From contig JASDFA010000019.1 in NCBI GenBank assembly GCA_035772735.1, positions 40,261,001 to 40,325,000 of the forward strand: DNA of 64,000 nucleotides. The letters run 5' to 3'. A program made the position numbers and the translations under genes. Positions 47,092 to 59,000 of the stretch are shown here, piece by piece. The notes beneath the pieces were generated by a model. The model was not told the DNA's origin. It did not search any database and saw only the letters and a program-made list of their open reading frames with translations. The number at the start of each line of letters is the position of its first letter. Position 1 is the stretch's first letter. This DNA comes from Datura wrightii (taxonomy: Eukaryota > Streptophyta > Magnoliopsida > Solanales > Solanaceae).

Positions 47092-50000
47092 CCATTATTG
47101 ATCACTTTTTTTAAATTCGGTGTACATTTACACCTCCAATTTTTTCTTTAAAATAAAATTCAATTATACAATAATTTTATCATATTTTTTTACTTATTTA
47201 TTTGTAAATAATATATATTATTATACAATAAATTAAATATTCAATAATCAATAATTCATGTATTGTAATTTCTACATAACTAAACGCTACATAACTAATA
47301 CCTACATAACTAATACTTGCATAACTAATACCTACATAACTAAAACCTGCATAACTAATCCCTGCATAAAATAATACATAGATTCCCTCATAACTAATTC
47401 ATGTATTACTAATACCTACATGGCTCTAACCAGTAACCAAACGACCCCTAAGTACTTTGTAGCAAAAACAATTTGCTTCTTTTGCATCATCTGTCAATCC
47501 TTTAGTCTCTTTCAGAATATAACTTACCAATGTTTAAGGAGAATAAGATGGTACACTATAGGTCTGTAGATGAAGTTCTACAGAGTGTGGGGGAGAGAGA
47601 GAGACCTTTATCAATAATAGCATACAGTAGAGAATATAGTTATAGTTTCAGATGTAGAAACATTGAAGATCCATAAAGACCAAGAAGGAGGTCAAGGGGA
47701 TCATCAACTCCCCTGGAAGTTCACATATAATCCTGTTTCTCTTCCTACTTCTCGTAGCCGAGTTTGATATTCTCCACGAGTGAAAAATAGACAAGTAAAA
47801 GATTCTCTAAAGCTTAACTAATATACAAAGGATGAAGAAGAGGACGACAAATTCCCCTTACCTTTTGTTGCAATACTTGTTAATAAGGAACTTTGGAACC
47901 AGCCACGATGTTGATCTGTCCCCTCAAGATAAAGATCTGCAGGGTAATTAAGGCTTTCTCTTTTGTCCAGCACCGCAGCCCACGAGGAACCTGAGTAAAC
48001 AGAGGTGAACTTATAATCCTACTTCTAAAGAAAAATTACATTGGGGACGAAACATGAAATATAGTTAGACAACTAAAGCTGAACTTCGGCTGACAGAGGA
48101 TTAAGTTCTTTCCAAAAATTTCCTGGCAGTAGTCAAGTCTGCTTGACACAGCCTAACACTCACTTGGGTTCTTTCGGGACTTACAATTATTTCAGGGGAC
48201 AAAGAACAATAAAGGCACACACGGATACGGATCAATCACACAACCCTTTTAAACATCAAGGAAACAACAGAGAAGCAGCAATATAACAACAATATACTTA
48301 GTGTAATCCCACAAGTGGAATCTAGAGAGAAAAGCAAAGGACAACAACAACAACAGAGAAGACACACAAAAAGGAAAAGAGAGGGAGAAGGTTGGAAGAA
48401 AAGTATACTGCAACAACAACATATCCAATATAATCCTCAAGTGGGTCTGGGGAGGATGGTGTGCACGCAGCCTTACCCCAACCTTATGAAGGTAGAAAGG
48501 TTATTTTCGATAGACCCTCGGCTCAAGTAAAGCATATCAAAATCAATAAGCAAAAAAAATACAGTGGCGAAGATACTACAAAAAATAATGGAGAAAAAAG
48601 CAGTAACAACAACAAAAAATATGATAACCGAAGCAAAGGAAATAACAAGTAATAATAAAATCGAAGAATAAGGTAGTAGGAGAGTACTAATAATAATACT
48701 GATGAGGAAAACTAAACAATGTTTGATTACCTACTAATATTCTATCCTAATCATCGACCTCTATATCCTCCTATCTAGGGCCATATCCTCGGTAAACTGC
48801 AGGCCTGTCATGTCCTATATAATCACCTCTCCCCAAAACTTCTTTGGCCTACCTCTACCTCTCCTAAGACTCATCCTAGCCAACCTCTCAGACTTCCTTA
48901 CTGGGCATCTGTGGATCTCCTCTTCACATACCCAAACCATCTCAGTCTCGCCTCCCTCATCTTGTTCACCACGGAGACCACTTTCGCCTTGTCCCGAATA
49001 TCTTCATTCAAATTCTATCTCTCCTAGTATGCCCACACATCCATCTCAACATCCTCATTTCCGTACTTTCATCTTCTAGACATGCGAGTCTGGTCAACAC
49101 TCCGCCCGTATAACATAACTGGTCTAATAATCACTTCATAGAACTTATGAAAGAAACGTATACTGAACACCCAAAATCTATCCATGAAAACTTTGATGCT
49201 ACAGGAAAAATTGAAACTCAAAAAGTGTTAGTTTTGGTAGGATTTCCACACATATTATAAATAAGGAACACGAGCTTTCGCCTCAGCTTCCAGTTGAATT
49301 AACCTTTTAGAATTGAAAGAGAAAACATAAATGTACACATAAATGGAATGGGAGAGGATATAACCTGAGACACTTTGCTGAAATAATAATAAAGAAAACT
49401 CCAAGCAAAGTTCTGTTTATATTGTCCATAGTTCTACCCTGAATGCATGACAATTTTTTGTCACTCAAGTAGACAATTTTGCAAATTTCCTAATTCAGTC
49501 ATATTAACAATCATGGTTATGAACGCTTTGTCTTTAATCTTGTAGATTGTTCATATTTTTGCAGTTTTGCTTGAAGTAGTCCTACGAGGATAGTTTTCCT
49601 TCTCAAAATAGGAGGGTAGTATAGAAAATGGGAATCTAGGGTTGGTAACTCATCCGTGCACTCAATAAAGTTGGGAAGACCACAAATGATCCATGCAGTC
49701 AATAGAAGGCAGATTTGTTGACGAAACAGTCGAGAAGAATTTCAACCATCTCACTTGGTAATAGTAAGTTCACTGCACTCTATTCGGTCGTCACCTGGTT
49801 CGAGAACCTTCTATCCTACGTCACCTTTTTTCAAAAATCACCGTCAGCGAGGATGGTATGGTGATTGTTAAGTATCAGCTGAGTGAATGGATTATAATCT
49901 CCTTATATGATCTTCGGAAAGGCATTCTACTTGGTCACTGATCTAGTCCAAAGTATAACTCTCAATCATCTAGAAAAACCAAGTAGAAACTATTTTGTAG

Positions 50001-53000
50001 ATATATACAAGCATGTGGCGATGTTCTCCTTATTGACAATAAATTGACCAAAGTCTATACATACATCAGGTAGCAGATCTGGCTTTCCAACATTGATCTT
50101 CACCTCCGGCAAAACCCACCAGCGCTGCACAGCCGCTTCTTCTCTTTCATTTCTTTTCTTTTCTTTTTTTCTTTTTTTCTTTTTCTCTCTTTCCTTCTTT
50201 CCTTTTTCTCTAACCAACAGCTTCAGCTCCGGCGAAGCTAATCTCCCACCGCCGTTGCTTCGTCTTCCAGCAGCCACCAATAGTGTCGTACCAACGCAGA
50301 CAACTTGCCACCACCACCACACACAGCTGCGACTCCACATTCTTGAAGCATCATTGACATCTTCCAAGATCTATCTCCGCCGGCGGCCATTTCGGTCGAC
50401 TCTTCTCCTCGCAAACTTAGCGGACAACAGGCGGCAGTGGCTACGTCTCCGACTTGGAGTCCAGATCTGTGCAAAGATTTTCAGTGCTTCTACCGAAGTG
50501 CCCAGACCCACTTCGAGTCAGATCTCCAGCGAACTACGTTGGCTCCGGCAGAATACCTTCTCCACGCTTCTTTTCTCCCTCTCTTTCTTGCTATATATAT
50601 ATTTTACAGGTACAGCCAGATTTCGGAGCACGGCGGGTGTACAACTGGAAAGTAGGGAGACACGGCCACTGGACAGTAGAGTACAAATAGAGAGCACGGT
50701 GCGTGTCACGCGGCCGCAAGCGACGGATAGAGGAAAGTCTACAATCTAGGTTCATCAATTGGGAGTTGGTACCGCCCACCCTCTAGTTAAAAGCACATTA
50801 CTTAATTGCTTATACGTACGCTTGATTAAGTCATTTCTAGTGCAATAAAGTAGTTTTGTTTGCCTTTGGATTCCGAGTTTAGTCTTGAATTCTATCTGTA
50901 GTGTAGCTTGTTTGTAGCGGTTGTTTCTATTTCATACGTTAGTGGCATTGGGTTGCAGTGAGGGTTTGAGGTTGGGTCCTCGATTGGGGTGGGAGCGAGA
51001 GGGGGGGGGCAGGGGGACCAGGGGTGTTAAGGAAGTACCTAGGTTGAGAGTTGGATCTTGGAACATCGGTACTTTGAGAGGGAAGTCTATTGAGTTAGTG
51101 AAGATCCTCAAGAAGAGGAAGATTAATGTAGCTTGTGTTCAGGAGACCAGATGGGGGGTACCAAGGCCAGAGATGTGGATGGGTATAAGCTGTGGTACTC
51201 AGGAGGCCCCAGAAATAGGAATGGAGTAGGGATCTTAGTAGACAGTGAGCTTAGAGAGTGCGTGATCGAGGTGAGGAGGGTCAATGATAGGTTGATGTGG
51301 GTTAAGCTATTCATTGGAGGGTCTTACTTGAACTTTATTAGTGCCTACGCGCCGCAAGCGGGCTTGAGCGAGGAAGACAAGGAGCATTTTTGGGAGGCAT
51401 TGGATGAGGTGGTGCGGGGTATACCGCACACGGAGAAGCTATTCAAAGGAGGCGACTTCAATGGTCATATTGGGTCAACCCCTAGGGGTTACGATGATGT
51501 GCATGGAGGGTTTGGTTTTGGGGACAGGAATGATGGAGGAGTCTTGCTCTTGGATTTCGCTAGAGCTTTTGGGTTGGCGATACCCAAATTTGAGTTTGTC
51601 GAAGAAGGATGAGCACTTGGTTACCTTTCAAAATGCAGTGACTAAGACTCAGATAGACTATCTGCTTGTTAGAAAGGGCGATAGAAGACTATGTAAGGAT
51701 TGTAAGATTATTCCGAGTGAGAACCTCACAACCCAACATAAACTTCTAGTGATGGATTTGACGATCACGAGGGGAAAGAGGAAGAGGGTGGTGGATGTTC
51801 GGCCGCGGATCAAATTGGGTGGCTTGACTATGGATAGTGCTCAGGAGATGGGGACACAGTTGATTGGCATGGGGGCCTGGGAAAGTGGCGGGGAGGTGAA
51901 TAGTATGTGAGATAGGACTGCTAGCTGCATCAGGGAAGTGGGTAGAGAGGTGTTGGGGGTCTCTAAGGGTCGGTTGGGTGGGCACCGAGGGGACTGGTGG
52001 TGGACTGGAGAAGTCCAACAGAAGATGGAGGCAAAGAAGGTGGTGTACGTGAAATTGGTGGAGAGCAAGGATGAGGAGGAGAGGAGGAAAAATAGGGAGT
52101 ACAAGACGACACGAAAGGAGGCGAAGCTAGCGGTTACGGCGGCGAAAGCGGCAGCTTTTGAGCGCTTGAATGTCCAATTAGAGGGTAAGGGAGGGGATAA
52201 GAAGTTGTACAAGCTAGCCAAGGCAAGAGAGATGAGGGCGCGTGATCTGGACCAAGTAAAGTGTATCAAGGATGAGGACGGCAAGGTGCTGGTAGAAGAG
52301 CAACTTACTAGACATAGATGGCAGGCATACTTCCAAAATCTTTTAAATGAAGGAGGGGACAGGACATTGTGCTGGGGGAGCTGGAGCACTCAGAGGGGCG
52401 ACGCGATTGTGGGTATTGTAGACGGGTAAGAGTGGAGGAAGTTAAGGAGGGCCATGCGTAGGATGTGTAAGGGTAGAGCGACTGAACCTGATGAGATCCA
52501 CTGGAGTTTTGGAAGAGTGCGGATATGGTAGGTATAACGTGGTTGACCAAGTTATTTAATGTCATCTCCAAGACGGCAAAGATGCTCAATGAATGGAGAT
52601 GGAGTACGATGGTTCCGTTGTACAAAAACAAGAGTGACATTCAGAATTGCAACAACTATAGGCGCATCAAGTTGCTTAACCACACTATGAAGGTTTGGGA
52701 GAGAGTGCTGGAGAGCAGGGTAATGAGAGGCGTGACAATTTCTGAGAATCAGTTCAGATTCATGCCGGGGCGCTTGACTACAGAAATCATTCATCTTGTT
52801 AGGTAATTGGTGAAGCAGTATAGGGAGAGGAAGAGGGATCTTCACATGATTTTCATCGACCTAGAGAAGGCCTATGACAAGGTCTCAAGGGAGGTTCTGT
52901 GGAGATACTTGGAGGCTAGAGGGGTTCCGGTGGCGTACATTAGGGCAATCAAAGATATGTATGATGGAGCCAAGACTCGAGTGAGGACAGTGGGAGGATA

Positions 53001-56000
53001 CTCGGAACATTTCCCAGTTGGGATGGGGTTGCACCAAGGATCAGCACTTGGCCCATTTTTATTTGTCTTGGTGATGGATACATTGACGCGTGGGATTCAA
53101 GGGGAGCTTCCTTGGTGTATGTTATTTGCGGATGACATAGTTCTGATTAACGAGACTCGTGGAGGCGTAAACGCTAAGTTGGAGGTTTGGCGACAAGCCC
53201 TAGAGTCTAAAGGCTTTAGGTTGAGCAGGACCAAGACAGAGTATTTAGAGTGTAGGTTTAGTGATGCGCTGCACGAGGAGGATGAGGTAGTGATGTTGGG
53301 TACTCAAGTCATCCAAAAGAGAGAAAGTTGCAAGTACCTTGGGTCTATTATCCAAGGGAGTGGAGAGATCGACGAGGATGTTTCTTACTGTATAGGTCCA
53401 GGATGGATGAAATGGAAGCTTGCTTCTGGAGTTCTGTGTGATAAGAAGGTGCTGACAAAACTTAAAGGCAAGTTTTACAGAGTGGTGGTTAGACTGACTA
53501 TGTTGTACAGGACGGAGTGTTGGCCTGTAAAGAACTCCCATATACAGAAGATAAAGGCTGCAGAAATGAGGATGTTAAGGTGGATGTGCAGGCACACTAG
53601 GAGTGATAGGATTAGAAATGCCAATATCCGAGCCAAGGTGGGGGACAAGATGCGTGAGGCAAGACTGAGGTGGTTGGGGCATGTGAAGAGGAGGTGTCTG
53701 AGTGCCCCAGTGCGGAGATGCGAGCGATTGTCCATGGATGATTTTAGGAGAGGTACGGGTAGACCGGAAAAAGCAATGGGATGAGGTGATTAGAAAGGAT
53801 ATTGCTCAGCTGCAGCTTACCAAGGACTTGACCTTAGATAGGAAGGTATGGGGTACACGAATTAGGGTAGAAGGGTAGTAGTGAGTTGTATGTTGTACGA
53901 CTTTCTCGTTCTCAAGGGTAGCCTAATTTTGCTCTTATAGCTCCTGTCTTTCGTTGTTTTTTCCTACCTGATGCTATTTGTTTATCATTTAGTGTATTGT
54001 TGTTGTGTGTTTTGGCGCAAGCACTAGTTGTTTTTATATGTTGTCTTCTGTGTTGTTATTATGTTGTTAGGTCTGTTTCTGTTAAAGTCGGGGGTCTTCC
54101 GGAAACAGCCTCTCTACCTCTAAGGTAATGGTAAGGTCTGCGTACATTCTACTCTCCCCAGACACCACTTGATAGGATATTACTGGGTGGTTGTTGTTGT
54201 ATATGATCTTCGGAAATTCTCACCTCATGAACTAATTTTCGAAGTTGAGTTAGGGTGAAGTTCTATTTTCTTTACATCATAGCAAAGCAGACCATCCTTA
54301 TACTTGGTTCACCCATGTTATGTTGGGCATGTATATTATGTTGCTCAAGTTACAAATGCATAACCCTAGACGTATGGGGGGTGTTAAGTGTTCTACATTG
54401 GTCGTCATATGTTCTTGCACAATCTTCACCCTATGCCCTATCTTTTGGAATTGAATAAGGGCCAAGGTCCATTTTCTTGGAGGCAAAAAAGCTTTTTCCA
54501 AGAAGAGTAGTATAGAAAATGGGAATCTAGAATAGGTGAATGATCCATATACTCGGCAAAGTTGGAAAGACCACAAATGATTAAAAAAAAGACTAATTCC
54601 TGATTACTGATCTAGAACAACCTTCCTTCTCCTTCCCATGACAATAAAAGAGAGAACTTGATACTTCTTGGTGGTGAATATCTGAACCATACATTGTTCC
54701 ACAACTCATACAGGAATTTCAATCTTAAATAAAACTAAGGAATATAACAACTCCTTTTTTTTAAGAGGAGCAGTAAAACTCCTTGGCAAATCAAAATATA
54801 CTCTTGTCAACACATAACAAAATACGATCTTTGTGCATGAGTGTATATACTTTTATTATAAGGATGTTTGTTTTCCTGCTATGAGAATTTCCATTTAGAA
54901 ATTGAAAAGCTCATTTCCTCTGGCAGACACCAGAGGATTTTAGAATCTAGTCTTTGGGGAATAATAGATAAAGCCTATGCCTATGCCCTAATTTTTCTTA
55001 ACAAAAGAATTACTAAACCACTCACAAAATGTAATGCATTAGACGCTCAAAGAAATATTAAGGCAACAAAGAACAAGAACCATAAAACTATTCCTTAACA
55101 TTGACAATTAGCTACAACTATTTTACTCCTTGATCAAGGTAAACTCAAAATTTGGAGGACAAGGTATTCTATATCCCTATTTCGGAAATGATGTAGTAGT
55201 CACTTTAATTATGGGCAGTGTTATCAAAAGCGAAAAGCGCAAAAAATCTCTAAGATCCGTTGGAGCTTTAAACACAAAGCGCAAATAAAGTGTGGGCTTT
55301 AACGAGAAAAAGCGCACATTGAGAAAACATACAAATATATATATGTTTAGTCCAAGACTAATAATTATAAGCATGAATTACAAATATATAGACAAAGAAA
55401 TTTAATTTTTTAAGGAAAAAGTGAAATATTAATTGTTTAGTGTCACCTCCTTAGGAAATGCTTATTTGCAAGGAAAAGTCTGTCTTAGAGCCTTGATGAT
55501 GACACTAAAGCGCACATTAAGCTAGGCGAAGCGCTCAACGTGTTTTGAGCCTTGCTTCAGGGCTTAAGCGCGCTTTAAGAGCGTCTTTGACAACACTGAT
55601 TATGGGATCCTCCCAAACCCAACTTAAGAAAATCCAATCATAAAGGATGATATTTATGATTGGAAGTAGAAACTGACTGGGAGCCCGTTTGCGTTAGCCG
55701 AATTTAAGTAGCTTTTAAACACTAAGTCTTGAAAAGCACTTTTTAAGTGAGGGAGTTGAAGTTGAAGTTATGAAGAAGAAGTTGTGTTTGAATAAAGGTG
55801 TTGAAACGGAAAATAAGTAGTTGGCATGTTTGGTAAATAATACTGATAAGGACTTTTCAGTTAAAATGACTAAAATACTCTTAAAGCTATTAAGTCTAAT
55901 AAAAATACGCTTACTATTGCGATATTTCTAATTTAAAATTAATTCAAAGATAAACTAATTTGTGTATCAATCTTTATGTTATAAATTGATTAGATAAGAT

Positions 56001-59000
56001 TATTTTTAATAAATATAAAGTATTTATTTAAGTAACAGATATTTATAAATAATTGAGAAAAGGGCCAAAAATTACTTCTGAACTATTTGAAATAGGTCAA
56101 CTTTACCCTCCATTATGTTTTTTGCACAAAAATACCCTCTGTTGGTCAACTAGCTCACAAATGCCCTCCACCTAGCCAAGTAGCTTAAAAATACCGTTCC
56201 CACTAAAGATTGCTCCGGAATAAGGGGAAAAGGACCAATTTTTCCCATGAACTATTTGTAAAGATATGGCACCTGGGCCTAACTCATCCCCAAAAGCTAG
56301 CTCATGAGGGGAAGATTGCCCAAGTCCATATAAGCAAACTGTCAATCCATTCCCCAATCAATGTGGGACTTTAACCCACTCTAACACACCCCTTCACACG
56401 CAGGCCCAACTAGAGCGTGGACTGGGAGCCCAAACAGGGATGGACCTGGCTCTGATAGACTGATACCATATAAAGATATGACACCTAGGCCTAACTCAAC
56501 CCCCAACGCTAGCTAATAAGGAGAGGATTGCCCTAGTCCATATTAGCAAACCATCAGTCCATTCCCCAATCAATGTGGGACCACTCTAATGTAGGGCTTT
56601 CAGTTTTGAAAAATGGCCGCTAAGCAAAGGCAAAAATTGACGGAGATGGCGGCGGTGGCGACTGATATAATCGAAGAAGACCCTCTACACAACATTCTCT
56701 CGGCTACCAGCAGCATCATGTGCATCAACAGCATGTGTGAGCCGTTGTTGGAACCTCATCATCACTAGCCTCCTCACTCTTCCAAACCTATCCTCCACTC
56801 TCCCCTGCAACCCATCTCTTCTGGGTGTTGTGGATAAGGTTTTAGCTAGGTCGATTCAGGCCCAATTTGTAATTGCTTCCATTGGTCCTTCTTTTGACTT
56901 AGAGGAAGCTCGCTGTCTCATTACTGGTAGATTCAGTTGCCAAGTTCCAATTATAACTTCCATATCCAATAGAATTTTTGGGCAAGATGCTAACACTAAT
57001 GAGTTTAAAGAGGTTCAGTGGGACACATTGCAAAATGGTGAGGCTAATATGGATCTTGTTGATGAGGACCAGTGTGTTTTAATGATTGTTGGCTTCTTGC
57101 CCTGATTAGCAATTAATTTAATAGCATTAAAAAAACTTGGGGACTCATGACTGAAGATTTCATGTGCAGTATCAGGGAAAGCTCATTCTCTCGTTCTGGA
57201 TCATCACCAATGAAGATTTTGTTATTTTCTGATGACGACATTGACATCAAACCGGTCCTTGCAAAGTTGGATTATGCTTTTTCCAGTGAGATTGCCATTG
57301 CGGGTGATGCAAGTTCTCGGTTTTTATACCAAGGTGGGACAACAATTAACCGTTCTAATAACAGAGTGTCCAACTCAATTGCTATTGCTCTTTTGTTTTA
57401 AAGGGATAAAAGCAAGCCTTCTAATGTTGGGGAAACTCAGTTTCATGTAATGTTATCCGCTGGCATCTCACCAATTGGGCCTACATACGTTGTTTATGTT
57501 ATGGTCAGGCTATTTTAGATCTGATTTATGATGAGATAGGAGATCATACCCATTCTCAAGCTCTCTATGTCGGAGTTACGAAGATGAGGAAACGCACTTT
57601 GCGGTATGAAAACACAAGCTGGAAACTTATGCATGAATTCCGTAACGTTTTAAGAGGTGATTATGATTATCTCTATGTCCATGGTGATGTATCAGAAGTT
57701 TCAACTCCTTCCGATTTTACCATGCAAATTCCAATTTGGCACGTGCTTCTTGCAACAATGTTTCGAACATGAGACGTCTGAAGCAGGATCCAAACCACCC
57801 AATTGATGATCATACTAATTACAATGGCATAGATATGTATAAGAAGTCTGTTTTTGGTGGTATAATGTTTGCTTGCTATGGTCGTGGAAAGTTATTTTTC
57901 GGTGAACCTAATGTAGATGCCTCATCTTTCTTGGAGAACTTGCCTGGGGTTACCTTCTCAGGAACCTATTGTAACGGAGAAATTTCACATGGAGATATAA
58001 TCTCATACAAAAAGGGGTCTGAAGAACACAACTCTATACATTGCAGGTTGCACGAATTTAGCAGTCTACCTAGTTATGTCATATACTCCTGCGTTGCCAC
58101 AGAATTAGAGATATAACTGGCATTGCTTTTGACAATCTGGTGGCCTGGTGGGTATAGGCAAATGATTTTTGGTGGTTTGAATAGGATATTTTTCTCTAGT
58201 TTTGATGCTGGAATTTGGTGGCAGAGTGCAAATGTCTCATGTAGATATTTCAAAAGCCATTCTGGACTATTTTACTATTTACCTTCTTGTTGTTTTCCAG
58301 TAGTAGCACTGTTGTGACGTAAATGACATGCCTACAAGAATTGTACTATTTTGTGTATCTTTAAATTTGGAAACGGCTCAAAAACAACCTTAACGTTTGT
58401 GCTTAAAAAAATGTTAGAGTGGGCTGAAATCCATATTGGTTAGGAAATGGACTGGCAATTTGCTTATATGGACTTGGGCAATCCTCCCCTCATGAGTTAG
58501 CTTTTGGGGTTGAGTTAGGCCCAGGTATCATATCTTTACATGGTATTAGAGCCAAGTTTATTCCCGTTTGGACTTCCGGTCCACGCTCCAATTGGGCCTG
58601 GGCGTGAAGGAGGGTGTTAGAGTGGGTTAGGGTCCCACATTTGTAGAGAAATGGACTGGTGATCTGCTTACATGGACTTGGCAATCCTCCCCTCATGAGC
58701 TACCTTTTGGGGTTGAGTTAGACCCAGATGTCATACTTTTACACTATTAAAAATAGGACAATTTGCCTTTATTCTTTTCATTTTTTTAAGGAGGAGGGAA
58801 GGGTGAATGTGTGAGAAATATAATAACAAAAATAAGAAAATAAGTAGTATAAAGACTTCCTATTTTAACAAACAAAAAATAATGACGGATAACTTTTCTT
58901 CTCTTTTGATTCCTTAAGTATTGGGTATGAGTTGTTATTTTTAAAATGAATTCATGTACTTTTTCTTTCATCAAAATTAAAATATTTATTTTTTTACATT

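Larger units (their letters stand above)
49921..54199 (+). mobile_element. Near full-length RTE-clade LINE, broken
   Basis: A 4.28-kb insertion between exact 17-bp direct repeats. A C/T-rich and GC-rich leader (about 50,080-50,900) precedes an endonuclease-RT polyprotein (51,030-53,784) without RNase H, then a 3' UTR with the shared tail (TTCCGGAAACAGCCTCTC to TTGTTGTTG). At least two frameshifts and three stops make it inactive. It sits antisense in the 13.9-kb IleRS intron and inside a TRIM. It is the best reference copy for the LINE fragments elsewhere in the window. Confidence 0.95.
49866..54480 (+). mobile_element. TRIM element split by the RTE LINE
   Basis: The first LTR starts TGTTAAGTATCAG at 49,866, is cut at 49,920 and resumes at 54,217 (CTCACCTCATGAACTAATTT). 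A degenerate PBS (near 54,283-54,295) and an internal part GGTTCACCCATGTTATGTTG follow. A second LTR begins TGTTAAGTGTTCTACATTGG at 54,382. This is the layout of the Katydid-like TRIM type also seen, as another subtype, at 56,257 and 58,412. It has no coding sequence. Its right end is approximate. Confidence 0.68.

Noticed and set aside
50093..50749. 218-codon plus-strand frame, Ser/Phe/Arg-rich
   Set aside because: It lies in the C/T-rich and GC-rich leader of the RTE LINE, the composition explains the openness, overlapping frames exist on both strands, and no domain is visible.
51746..52845. Long minus-strand frames (up to 182 codons)
   Set aside because: Shadows of the plus-strand LINE endonuclease/RT coding sequence.
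56615..58116. Treating the F-box/FIST frame as a functional gene
   Set aside because: At least two frame changes, a stop replacing a codon near 57,399 and missing codons around 57,505; different frames are needed for different domains.
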